From assembly GCF_946482605.1 (NCBI RefSeq), contig NZ_CAMLSE010000001.1, forward strand, positions 558,001-622,000: a stretch of 64,000 nucleotides of DNA, written 5' to 3'. The DNA is from an uncultured Dyadobacter sp. (lineage in GTDB: Bacteria > Bacteroidota > Bacteroidia > Cytophagales > Spirosomataceae). The position numbers were made by a program, and so were the translations under genes. Positions 45,016-53,668 of the stretch are shown here, piece by piece (the first letter of the stretch is position 1; each line of letters opens with the position of its first letter). The notes beneath the pieces are model-generated. The model saw only the letters and a list, made by a program, of their open reading frames with translations, had not been told where the DNA came from and did not search any database.

Positions 45016-45609
45016 ATGATGAAGCTTCAAAAACTGTTTTTTATTATTTCTATCTGTTGCATCACTCAAACCTGCTTTTCACAGAGCACGCCTAAGCGCC
45101 AAACGAATGGAGCGGCTTACAAGAAATCGCTTGTCAGCTATGCTGATTTTAAGGAGTTGGTGGCCGAGGCGGAAAAACACAGAGCAGGCCGGTTGATCGG
45201 CTTTGATGATTTTCTTAAAGCGGCTAAAAACAAGGATGTTATCATCCTGGACGCCCGATCGGCATTCAGATTCAAACGGAAGCATTTAAAAGGAGCCGTG
45301 AACCTGAATTTCTCGGATTTTACACAGGAAAACCTCCGGAAAATCGCTCCGGATAAGAAAACCAGGATATTGATTTATTGCAACAATAATTTTGAAGGAG
45401 ACCAGGTTAATTTTGCTTCAAAAGTTGCTGTTCCCGAAAGCAGGGTCGAGTCCCAGATCCTTAGCAACAGAAAGCCGCGCATGCTGGCGCTGAATGTACC
45501 TACCTACATTACACTGTTCGGCTATGGTTACACCAATGTATTTGAGTTGGATGAATTAGTGAATGTCAACGACAAGCGGGTTGTTTTTGAAGGAACCGAA
45601 GTTAAATAA
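45016..45609 (+). CDS. Secreted rhodanese-domain protein
   Basis: 197 residues from ATG 45016 (ATG 45019 also possible). Signal peptide MMKLQKLFFIISICCITQ, cleavage near CFSQ. Rhodanese core: DVIILDARSAFRFKRKHLKG, then the active-site loop ILIYCNNNFEGDQ with the catalytic Cys. Exported rhodaneses handle sulfur or act as carriers; no sulfur genes are near. Confidence 0.85.
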   Translation: MMKLQKLFFIISICCITQTCFSQSTPKRQTNGAAYKKSLVSYADFKELVAEAEKHRAGRLIGFDDFLKAAKNKDVIILDARSAFRFKRKHLKGAVNLNFSDFTQENLRKIAPDKKTRILIYCNNNFEGDQVNFASKVAVPESRVESQILSNRKPRMLALNVPTYITLFGYGYTNVFELDELVNVNDKRVVFEGTEVK

Positions 45610-45643
45610 CAGGCTCCTGGCTCGCATTGGACCCGAACATCCG

Positions 45644-45710
45644 CTCCCGGACCGGCAATGCTCACGACATCAGTTGCATGAGCAATGCCGGACCGGGAGT
45701 TGTTCTTATT
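45644..45710 (+). terminator. Long terminator hairpin after the rhodanese gene
   Basis: 21-base arms (45644-45664, 45679-45699) with two A-A mismatches and a 14-base loop, followed by TTGTTCTTATT. It also faces the minus-strand gene that ends at 45706. Confidence 0.8.
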
Positions 45711-46572
45711 GATTGCCTAATGTGATCGTTTTGAAATCCCTCGTCAGGTTGGTCAGTGATTGTTCCACACCCATCCGTTCCAGCGAAGACGCGCCTACGA
45801 AGCCATGGGCGTCGGTTCTCGACAGAATGGCCCGGACGTCATCCGGCGTGTTGACAGGCCCGCCATGTGCCAGAATGAAAACGTCGGGGTTCACATTCCG
45901 TGCGGCGTCACCGATGAGCTGGGTACGTTCGATGGCCTCATCCATGCTGCAGGTCGCGTCTACCACGCCCACCGAGCCGCCAACAGTGGTGCCCACGTGG
46001 GCAATGATCGCATCGGCACCTACTTCCGCCATTTGCCGTGCCTCATCTGGTGTGGCTACATATACAATGGAAAACAGGTCCATCATGGTCGCGAGCCGGA
46101 TCATTTCAACCTCCTTTGCAAAGCCCATCCCGGTTTCTTCCAGCACGTGTCTGAAATGTCCGTCGACAATGCTGTGCGTCGGGAAATTATTGACGCCGGA
46201 AAAACCCATTTCCTTTACCCTCAGCAAATGGTGCCACATCCGGCGGCGCGGGTCTGAGCCGTGTACGCCGCATATTACGGGGATTTCCTCCACCACCGGC
46301 AGCACTTCAAATTCACCGATTTCCATCGCCACCGCATTGGCGTCGCCGTAGGCCATCAGGCCCGCCGTAGACCCATGCCCAGCCATCCGGAAGCGGCCTG
46401 AGTTGTATATGATGATAAGGTCCGCACCACCTTTTTCAATGAATTTAGCACTGATCCCTGTACCGGCGCCAGCTGCAATAATGGCTTTTCCCTGGTCTGT
46501 CGTGGCTTTCAAACGGTCTCTTACTTCCTGTTTGGTGTAGGGATTTCCCTTACCTGTCCATGGGTTGGGCAT
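45706..46572 (-). CDS. PEP-hydrolase-like TIM-barrel protein (C-terminal half of Tm-1)
   Basis: 288 residues, TIM barrel: AIIAAGAGTGISAKFIEKGG, ADLIIIYNSGRFRMAGHG, PVICGVHGSDPRR, GFSGVNNFPTHSIVDG, ADAIIAHVGTTVGG and ILAHGGPVNTPDDV in successive strands. The Pfam family is named phosphoenolpyruvate hydrolase, but the reaction is not established for most members. In plant Tm-1 and in fungi this domain is fused behind a UPF0261 domain; here the two are neighbouring genes in the same order, 67 bases apart. Probably cytoplasmic and working as a complex with its neighbour. Confidence 0.88.
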   Translation of the reverse strand: MPNPWTGKGNPYTKQEVRDRLKATTDQGKAIIAAGAGTGISAKFIEKGGADLIIIYNSGRFRMAGHGSTAGLMAYGDANAVAMEIGEFEVLPVVEEIPVICGVHGSDPRRRMWHHLLRVKEMGFSGVNNFPTHSIVDGHFRHVLEETGMGFAKEVEMIRLATMMDLFSIVYVATPDEARQMAEVGADAIIAHVGTTVGGSVGVVDATCSMDEAIERTQLIGDAARNVNPDVFILAHGGPVNTPDDVRAILSRTDAHGFVGASSLERMGVEQSLTNLTRDFKTITLGNQ

Positions 46573-46639
46573 AATGTTTTCGTAATGTGATTATAGAAAT
46601 AATAAAACTGATTTGTGTTTCAAAAGTAAGGGATAACGG

Positions 46640-47893
46640 CTATCTCCTTTCGGCGACGGGCGCATTATCCGCTTTTTGCATGACTTTGAGCAAGGTTTCC
46701 ACCAGCAAATGAGCAAACGCGGGATCGTTGATATGCAAGTCGGCCTCTACAACTTTCACCTCGCCCGACACATGCTGCCTGATGGCCTCGAACAAAGCCT
46801 GATCCGCGGCGGGGTAATAAAAGATGCCGCCTTCCGAATCGACCTGTGAAATGCCTTTCAGCGGAAGAACCACGGACGCAGGCACCGGTGACCGGCTGAC
46901 TTTCCGGGCGAGCCTTTCGCCGAGAATGCTGTTTTCTCTCTCGTCCGTACGCATGAGCGTGACGTCAGGCGCCCAGCTGTACAGATGACGGTCGGCAAAT
47001 GCGGACGGGACGGTGTCGAGATGTCCAAAGTTGACCATATCCATGCAACCCGGGACTACTACCTGCGGGATATGCATGTCGGCAGCGGCGGTCAGCCTTT
47101 CGGGCCCTGCATTACATATGCCTCCGCAAAGATCGTCGGCGAGCTCCGTAGTCGTAATGTCCAGCACGGCATCGAAGAAGCCTTCGCGGATGAGCGACTC
47201 CATGGTTTTGCCGCCCACACCGGTGGCATGGAAAGCAAGCACTTCATAACCCGCATTTGTAAGGAGTTCCGTGCATTTGTCGACGCAGGCAGTAGTGTTG
47301 CCGAACATGCTGATGGCAATGGTTCCGGAAGTCGTTTTCTCAGAGACAGTTTCCACATTAGCCATGGCGCAGATCGCGGCGGCGGCCTGTTCGACAAGCA
47401 TTCTGAGAATATGATTCATTCCCGCCACATCTACCACGGACGGGATCAGCATGATATCCTTGTCGCCGATCTGCCTGGACAAATCTTTGGTAGCCAATGT
47501 GGTAAGGCACAATTTGGGGACTCCGAAGGGAATCGGCTGCATGGCGGAAAGCGCGATGTATGTGCCGCCTCCGCCTCCCATTCCTATCACCGCTTTGATC
47601 TTTCCTTCGGTATATAAGCGATGAACCAGCTTCGAAGCGCCTTTACCCATGACATCGATGGCCTTTCCCCGGTCGCGGTCTCGGCGGATGTCGGCAATGC
47701 TGTGACCTGCTTCGGCAGCTACGCTATCCGATTCGAAATCCACCGGGAAAGTGCCGGTCGTTCCGAAAATGCCGGTGTTCACGGTAACGACGGTTTCGCC
47801 CCGGGCGAGGATACATTCCCGCAGATAGGAGAACACATCTCCTTTGGTGTCGAAACATCCGAGTACTAAAATACTTTGATTTGAAAATGACAT
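46640..47893 (-). CDS. Tm-1-like UPF0261 protein (ATP-binding)
   Basis: 417 residues from ATG 47891-47893; an in-frame TTG two codons upstream is less likely. Begins SILVLGCFDTKGDVFSYLRE, typical of UPF0261. Glycine-rich site IGMGGGGGTYIALSAM, then FGNTTACVDKCTELL, FHATGVGGKTMESLI and PQVVVPGCMDMVNFG. The plant homologue Tm-1 binds ATP and a viral replication protein, but the bacterial role is unknown. Encoded just before the TIM-barrel half and 12 bases after the Dabb gene, at the end of the sigma/FecR/SusCD series. Confidence 0.9.
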   Translation of the reverse strand: MSFSNQSILVLGCFDTKGDVFSYLRECILARGETVVTVNTGIFGTTGTFPVDFESDSVAAEAGHSIADIRRDRDRGKAIDVMGKGASKLVHRLYTEGKIKAVIGMGGGGGTYIALSAMQPIPFGVPKLCLTTLATKDLSRQIGDKDIMLIPSVVDVAGMNHILRMLVEQAAAAICAMANVETVSEKTTSGTIAISMFGNTTACVDKCTELLTNAGYEVLAFHATGVGGKTMESLIREGFFDAVLDITTTELADDLCGGICNAGPERLTAAADMHIPQVVVPGCMDMVNFGHLDTVPSAFADRHLYSWAPDVTLMRTDERENSILGERLARKVSRSPVPASVVLPLKGISQVDSEGGIFYYPAADQALFEAIRQHVSGEVKVVEADLHINDPAFAHLLVETLLKVMQKADNAPVAERR

Positions 47894-47905
47894 ATGCAAT
47901 TATAA

Positions 47906-48202
47906 CTAAACATCGATATCAAAAACAACCACCCGTTCCAGGTTGGGCACTACTACTACCTTCGCATGCTCGTGCACGGGGTGGGGCAGGTAGGCATCTC
48001 TGGATGCAAGGCTGTCGAACGTCATCAGGAAACCATGCGTGAAGCCATCGTTCAGTCCCTCAGTGCTGTTGTAGGGGCCGTACTCCATATCCAGAAGGCC
48101 AGGAATTTGGCCCACCATTTCTTTCATTGTTTTAAAACAAAAAGCAATCTGCTCTTCGGTCACGGCCGGTTTAAACTGAAAAACGCCAAAATGTCTCACC
48201 AT
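47906..48202 (-). CDS. Dabb-family (stress-responsive alpha/beta-barrel) protein
   Basis: 98 residues, a dimeric ferredoxin-like barrel: MVRHFGVFQFKPAVTEEQI, LLDMEYGPYN, HGFLMTFDSLASRDAYLPHP and VHEHAKVVVVPNLERV. The His residues in PHPVHEHAK are typical. Related proteins include small cyclases and monooxygenase-like enzymes without cofactor; others have no known activity. Its place between the cytochrome dehydrogenase and the Tm-1 pair suggests it handles an intermediate of the same pathway (inference). Confidence 0.9.
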   Translation of the reverse strand: MVRHFGVFQFKPAVTEEQIAFCFKTMKEMVGQIPGLLDMEYGPYNSTEGLNDGFTHGFLMTFDSLASRDAYLPHPVHEHAKVVVVPNLERVVVFDIDV

Positions 48203-48237
48203 TGCTTGAAAATTTAAAAGGAAACAGACTGAAAAAC

Positions 48238-51200
48238 TTATTTCAGGGTTTTGATATAGGACAATAAATCAGCCACCTGCTGGTCGGAATAGTTATCGAT
48301 CAGGCCCTTTACCATGAATGACCGGCCGCCGAGGAAGGTTTGGGACCGGATAGCGGCGGCTTCGATAAACACCTTGCTGCCGCCCATAAATGCGAGCGTT
48401 GTTCCCTGGTTGTCTTTACTGACGAGGTAGCCTTCTACCTGGGTACCATCTTTTTTGGTGACCCGATACACCGAATATCCGGATTCAACTGCCGCGTCGG
48501 GGTTCAGGATAGCAGTCAGCAACGCTTCGCTCTCGCGGTTGGCCGATCCGTCCAGCGCCGGCGCGATGGTTTGCCCCTGATTACCTACCTGATGGCATAG
48601 CAGGCAGGTCTGGAAAAGCACTTTCCCGGCGCTGGCATTGCCGTTATGTTTCCCGGCGATCGTCATGTATTTTGTCAGTTTTCCCTTGAATTCCTTCTTT
48701 GCCGCCTCTTCGCGCTTTTTGACCCCGTTCATAATCGCCGTGCTGCGGGCGTCGTTCCTGCTTGAACCGGTAATCCGCTCGGCTGCCGGCAGGTCAATGG
48801 ACGACAGCGGGAGCAACTTTTTCTCATGCAGGTACAGCAGCAGGTCCGAGCCCTGAGGGGAAGAGGATAGCGCGTTTGCAAGGTCCTTCTTTTCCGTTTC
48901 ACTCAGGCCTGGAAGCCATTGCGCTGCGGCCTGTTTGGCGGCTGCCGGATTCGCTTTGGCGAGACTGTTAAGTGCCGCGGCGCGCATATCAAAGCTGAAA
49001 TTCTTGCCGGCGACCACCTTCTTGTACGTCGGCTCGCTTTTGGCCGGATCGGTTTCCAGCACCTTGAGAGCCAGTTTCAAAGTAGGCTCCGGTGTTTCTT
49101 CCCGGATCAATGCCGTCGCCGCATCCCTCGCAGGCGCGATCCTGAAACGCCCGGCTACGTCCAATGCAAGGTCTTTATCGGCCTGGACCGGGCTTTCCAT
49201 TAAGGTACTCACCGGGACTGCTAGCAGCTCCGAAAGCGGGGAGGAAGGTACCTGGGACTGGTTTTGTAGTGCGAATGTCAGATAGGTTTTCGCGTTTGTC
49301 CTGTCGTCCAGCATTTGTTTCATGGCGTGCCGGATGTCCTTATTGTCCAGCATACCCGCCATGCTCACGAATGTCGATTCGTCCAGCACCGACAGGTTTG
49401 CCTTTGGCCAGAACTGCGCGAATGCCCGATCCCGCTGCGGTGCCGGCAATGCCTGTACGGCCCAGAGCATATGCATGGGCGGTACCGCCTGCGCCGCTGG
49501 TGAGGTGACAAATTTTTGCAGTTCTTCAGGTGATTGTTCCATTGCTTTCCGTACGAGGTATCTTTCAAAGCGCCGCTCGTAGCTGCCGCCCATCTTGTTG
49601 CCGGGTAGTTCCGGCCTGGCTGCCTTAACAAGCAACGCGATCACCTGCTGGTCTGCATTTCCTGCTTCTTCCAGCGTGCGGATCACCTGCGACCGGATGG
49701 CGGGATTCGGGTCCTCGATCAGGCTTCCGACGGCATTTGCGACGTCGCTGGTTTTCAGTCCGAAGCTATTCAGCGACCGGATCGCTTCGCGGCGAATGTC
49801 CGGGGAGGCCGCTTTAAGCAGCGTTGACAGCAATGCGGCATCATAATGCCGGATACCTTCGAGCGACCACAATGCGTGAATGCGTGAGACCGGATCATTG
49901 GCTTCGCCGGAAGCGATCGCGACGAGCTTCGGCGCCAGCGGTGATGTTTCTGCCGCCGGGCGATCGGAGATCTGGTGCCAGGCAGCACGTTTTTGCCAAA
50001 GGGAGGGTGAAGTCAGGTAGCCCGGCAGGTCGGCCGTTTTTACCTCATAAAAATTGGGTACGTCCCTAGGTTGCTGGCTTACATGGCGGATGCGCCAAAT
50101 CCTGCCATGGGTTTTGTCACGATCCGGATGCGTGGTCGGCAACTCGTTATGGGAGACTATTTTGTTGTACCAATCGGCGATGTACAGGCAGCCGTCGGGC
50201 CCAAATTCCATATTGACAGGCCGGAACCAATCATCCTCCGAGGTGAGGAGGTCGGGCAGGTGGCTGGAAGTAACCGTGCCGTCTTCGTTACGCACCATTT
50301 TTACCGCATTGATAGAGCTGGTAATGGGGTTGGCAAGGAATGCAACGTCCTTGTACTCATCCGGAAAGGAACCGGATGCGTCATCGGGGAATGCGGTTCC
50401 GGATATCCCGGTCCCACCGACCCTGAACTGGTGCAAAGGCGGCATAAATGGCTGGTAGGGCCGTATCCTGTCATTGCCAATGCCCGGAAAGCCCACACCG
50501 GGTTCCAGTTGAACGACTGAATAACCGAGATCGTTTGCTTCCGAACCATACCATTGTCCATTGTGCCTGAGCTGAAAGCCCCAGATATTGTTCAGGCCGG
50601 AACTGACAACTTCGATCTTTTTTCCATCCAGCGAAAACCGGCCGATCTTGCTGAAATCGATCTTAGCCTTGCCGGTACCGGTGAGCGAAGTTACTTCGCC
50701 TTTGTTCAGGCCGCCGTGGCTGAAATGGATCCAGTCGCCGGGTGCCCGCATGAGCGTATGCGCCATCGTATGCGTGTCCGTAAACCCGAATCCGGTCAGT
50801 AACGGAACGCGCCGGTCGGCTTTACCGTCCTTATTGGCATCATCCAGAAAGAACATTTCAGAGCCCTGCGCCACGTAGACACCATTTTTGTAAGGCAGAA
50901 TGCTCATTGGAATGGTAAGACCTTCTGCCCAGACTGCGGTTTTGGCGGGTGTTTTGCCATACAGACCGGAAATGACAATGATTTTGTCTGTCCCTTTCGT
51001 TTTCCCCTGGTACAGGTCGAGAATGCGCTTAAAGGCGGGATGGGTTTTCTGGGCATTCTGGTCGTCCATGAGCCTGAGCAGATCATTCCATTGAATGTCC
51101 GCAACGGGGTCGAGTGGGTACATTCGGGCCGTTTGGGTCCAGAGCCTGCCCGCGTCGTCGAAAGTAAGGTCGACGGGGTTGACAATGCTATCCCTTTCAC

Positions 51201-51378
51201 TGGCTACGAGTTCGATCACAAACCCCGGTGCCAGCTTGAAACCGGCCAATTCCTGCTCCGGCGTGTATACCCCGGTGCGGGTCGACTGCGTTTTATCTTT
51301 TCGCTGACCAAAAGTACTGTCAGGAATCCCTAAAAGTGCCATTGAAATCAGTGCTAACGAAATATTCCTAAGCGTCAT
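48238..51378 (-). CDS. PVC-type propeller dehydrogenase with HEAT repeats and C-terminal cytochrome c
   Basis: 1046 residues with signal peptide (TFGQRK). Order: beta-propeller of the membrane-bound dehydrogenase type (about 45-430; LTFDDAGRLWTQTARMYPL, NMEFGPDGCLYIADWYNK), a HEAT-like helical region (about 440-880) and a C-terminal heme domain with CLLCH (Cys925, Cys928, His929) of the Pirellula/Verrucomicrobium type, with a Met-bearing region further on. It should oxidise an alcohol or sugar in the periplasm and pass electrons to its own heme. It lies behind DUF1080, 35 bases away, a combination that suggests keto-sugar chemistry. Confidence 0.9.
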   Translation of the reverse strand: MTLRNISLALISMALLGIPDSTFGQRKDKTQSTRTGVYTPEQELAGFKLAPGFVIELVASERDSIVNPVDLTFDDAGRLWTQTARMYPLDPVADIQWNDLLRLMDDQNAQKTHPAFKRILDLYQGKTKGTDKIIVISGLYGKTPAKTAVWAEGLTIPMSILPYKNGVYVAQGSEMFFLDDANKDGKADRRVPLLTGFGFTDTHTMAHTLMRAPGDWIHFSHGGLNKGEVTSLTGTGKAKIDFSKIGRFSLDGKKIEVVSSGLNNIWGFQLRHNGQWYGSEANDLGYSVVQLEPGVGFPGIGNDRIRPYQPFMPPLHQFRVGGTGISGTAFPDDASGSFPDEYKDVAFLANPITSSINAVKMVRNEDGTVTSSHLPDLLTSEDDWFRPVNMEFGPDGCLYIADWYNKIVSHNELPTTHPDRDKTHGRIWRIRHVSQQPRDVPNFYEVKTADLPGYLTSPSLWQKRAAWHQISDRPAAETSPLAPKLVAIASGEANDPVSRIHALWSLEGIRHYDAALLSTLLKAASPDIRREAIRSLNSFGLKTSDVANAVGSLIEDPNPAIRSQVIRTLEEAGNADQQVIALLVKAARPELPGNKMGGSYERRFERYLVRKAMEQSPEELQKFVTSPAAQAVPPMHMLWAVQALPAPQRDRAFAQFWPKANLSVLDESTFVSMAGMLDNKDIRHAMKQMLDDRTNAKTYLTFALQNQSQVPSSPLSELLAVPVSTLMESPVQADKDLALDVAGRFRIAPARDAATALIREETPEPTLKLALKVLETDPAKSEPTYKKVVAGKNFSFDMRAAALNSLAKANPAAAKQAAAQWLPGLSETEKKDLANALSSSPQGSDLLLYLHEKKLLPLSSIDLPAAERITGSSRNDARSTAIMNGVKKREEAAKKEFKGKLTKYMTIAGKHNGNASAGKVLFQTCLLCHQVGNQGQTIAPALDGSANRESEALLTAILNPDAAVESGYSVYRVTKKDGTQVEGYLVSKDNQGTTLAFMGGSKVFIEAAAIRSQTFLGGRSFMVKGLIDNYSDQQVADLLSYIKTLK

Positions 51379-51413
51379 ATCTTAATGATTTTGTGTTGTT
51401 TAGATCAGAAAGG

Positions 51414-52106
51414 TCATAGTTCAGTAATGACCAGATCCCGGAATTCTACTTTCGCTGCTCCGCCGCTATGGATCTGTACTGCGATAAAGCCCTTTTTCGG
51501 GATCTTGGCGTCGGTTTCGAGATAATCGCAGGTTTTGACGCCATTGATATAGAGCTCATGACGGTTTCCCTTGCAGCGGACGATGTAGCTGTTCCAGCCG
51601 GTTTCATTCAGAAGGTGGCTCAACGTTTTAAGGTCACCGCCCACGAGTTTACCCCTGCGGTGTTCGTCGTAAATATCACCCCAGTAGCCGGTACCGATAT
51701 CAGCCTGGTAACCGACTACCTTGCCTTCTTTCACGACCGAGCGATACTGGATCCCGCTGTTGATGAGGCCGGTTTTAGGATCTCCGGTGAGTTTGAACAG
51801 GCACCTGAATTCGAAATCCTCGTATTCAGCGGTGGTGAACAGGTAGCGATTGGCGGGTATTTTGCCGACACCGTCGCCGCTCACCAATGCACTATCCACT
51901 GCACGCCATTCGCTCATCTCTGCCGGCGCGGTAGTCTTCCATCCCCGGAGCGTTCGGCCGTCAAAAAGGGAAGTGGTTTTGCCTGGTTGCTGGCCCATGG
52001 CATCAGGGATACCTGTGACGAACGTGATTAATAGGGGCAAATGTAAAAACAGTCCTTGCCCTGCCATCTGACGATATGATCTCAATTGCTTCCTCATTGC
52101 TTTCAT
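51414..52106 (-). CDS. DUF1080 (3-keto-disaccharide hydrolase) family protein, secreted
   Basis: 230 residues (ATG at 52097 also possible), signal peptide ending near AMGQQ. A concanavalin-like jelly roll: SLFDGRTLRGWKT, YEDFEFRCLFKLTGDPKTGL, NSGIQYRSV, GDIYDEHRRGKLVG and a final GGAAKVEFRDLVI. Members of this family hydrolyse glycosides whose sugar was first oxidised at C3. The start is five bases from the SusD stop, so it is the third gene of the uptake unit. Confidence 0.9.
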   Translation of the reverse strand: MKAMRKQLRSYRQMAGQGLFLHLPLLITFVTGIPDAMGQQPGKTTSLFDGRTLRGWKTTAPAEMSEWRAVDSALVSGDGVGKIPANRYLFTTAEYEDFEFRCLFKLTGDPKTGLINSGIQYRSVVKEGKVVGYQADIGTGYWGDIYDEHRRGKLVGGDLKTLSHLLNETGWNSYIVRCKGNRHELYINGVKTCDYLETDAKIPKKGFIAVQIHSGGAAKVEFRDLVITEL

Positions 52107-52111
52107 ACGGA

Positions 52112-53635
52112 TTACCAGCCTTCATTTTGTAATAATGTACCTCCCGACTTGTCTATCTCCGATTGGGGGATCGGGAAAATGTCGTGCTTGCCGTCAACAT
52201 ACTTGAAAAAGTTGCCGCCCCATTGCGGATTGATCTTCACGTCGTTTTGCCAGCGATCCTTTGATCTCAGAAAGCTTCCTGCAATGCCCCATCTACGCAG
52301 GTCGTACGCGATTTTGCCTTCAAACGGGAATTCAACCCGGCGCTCGTGGCGGATGGCTTCAAACACCTGTGCTTTGCTGAGGCCGGAGGCCAATGCTGGC
52401 ATAGCTACCGATGGGCGCGCGCGTACCTTGTTGATGTGGGCGACCGCTCCGGCCGGATCGCCGGTTTCATTCAGCACTTCGGCGTACATCAGCAGCACTT
52501 CGGCATAGCGGTAGAGGGCGAAGTTGGCGGAGGTGTGCCATGGATAATTCTGCTCGATTTCCGCGCCCGTCTTGCCGGATATCACCCACTTTTTGATCGC
52601 AAAGCCGGTCCCGTTTACGACGTCTTTGAAAACCTGTCCTTCGAAATTGTCGCCTTTACGGAAGATGGAGAAGGTAAGGCGGGGATCTTCTTTCGGTTTG
52701 GTTTCATACTCGTTGATCAGATCTTTGGTAGGCCTGATCCACCCCCAGCCGCCGCCGGGCACATAGCCCTCGCCGTTGGGCGCACTGTAAGTCGTCGAAA
52801 AATTGCCCAGGTTTTTACCGGTATTGGCTTTGTACTGTATCTCGAAAATGGATTCAGGGTGGTTTTCAACGGAGCCGTCGAACAATGCGGAATACGAATC
52901 CAGTAACCTGAACCGACCGGAGTTGATGACCGATTCCAGCAATGGCTTGGCCTTGGCCCATTGTTTTTCCCACAGATAAAGCTCGGCGAGTACAGTTTTG
53001 GCCGCATAGGAGGTGGCGCGGCCGAGATTGGCGTCGTCGTAGGAGTCGGGCAGGCTTGATGCTTCGATGAGGTCTTTTTCAACCTGGTCGAAAATCTCCT
53101 GCCGCGTGGATTTCGGCACGAGCAACTCGTCAATGCCGAGTGTTTTGGTCACCAATGGGGCATTGCCGTACATTTTAGCCAGCCGCAGCAGCCACCAGCC
53201 GCGCAGGAAATAGGCTTCTTTGATCAGGCGTGATTTGACCTTGTCATCCATCGTGATTCCCGGTATTTTCTCCATGGCCTGGTTGCAGCGGTAAACACCC
53301 TCATAAATCTGGAACCACTGGTTGGAAAGCTCGCCGTTATTGGGCTGCAATGTATATTGATAGATCTGGTTCCAGGCGACGCCGTCGGGGTGCGGCTCTG
53401 CATCCGAACTCTGGATATCGCCCCACATGTCCATTCCGGTGACGTTGCTGCCGCTTCCGCCCGTATGGTAGGCGAGAATGGCGTTGTAGCAGGCCACTAC
53501 CGCGGCGTTTGCATCATCGGCAGTGGTGTAAAAAGTATTCTGTGAAACGGAGCCGATCGGGTCCAGATCGAGTTTTCCGTTGCAGGCGCAGGTGAGGAAA
53601 GCCAGCAGGAAGAAGGTATAGCTATTTTTTTTCAT
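52112..53635 (-). CDS. SusD/RagB family outer membrane lipoprotein
   Basis: 507 residues, lipobox LTCAC near residue 17. Family features: DLDPIGSVSQNTFYTTADDA, LIKEAYFLRGWWLLRLAKMY, YGNAPLVTKTL, FALYRYAEVLLMYAEVLNET and IRHERRVEFPFEGKIAYDLR. Pairs with the SusC upstream (33-base gap). It binds the substrate on the cell surface; substrate unknown. Confidence 0.95.
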   Translation of the reverse strand: MKKNSYTFFLLAFLTCACNGKLDLDPIGSVSQNTFYTTADDANAAVVACYNAILAYHTGGSGSNVTGMDMWGDIQSSDAEPHPDGVAWNQIYQYTLQPNNGELSNQWFQIYEGVYRCNQAMEKIPGITMDDKVKSRLIKEAYFLRGWWLLRLAKMYGNAPLVTKTLGIDELLVPKSTRQEIFDQVEKDLIEASSLPDSYDDANLGRATSYAAKTVLAELYLWEKQWAKAKPLLESVINSGRFRLLDSYSALFDGSVENHPESIFEIQYKANTGKNLGNFSTTYSAPNGEGYVPGGGWGWIRPTKDLINEYETKPKEDPRLTFSIFRKGDNFEGQVFKDVVNGTGFAIKKWVISGKTGAEIEQNYPWHTSANFALYRYAEVLLMYAEVLNETGDPAGAVAHINKVRARPSVAMPALASGLSKAQVFEAIRHERRVEFPFEGKIAYDLRRWGIAGSFLRSKDRWQNDVKINPQWGGNFFKYVDGKHDIFPIPQSEIDKSGGTLLQNEGW

Positions 53636-53668
53636 GATAATGACCGTTTACATTCTATGCGGATGTTG

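Noticed and set aside
47899..47899. TTG start two codons before the Tm-1-like gene
   Set aside because: The ATG at 47893 begins the family-conserved N-terminus; no reason to prefer TTG.
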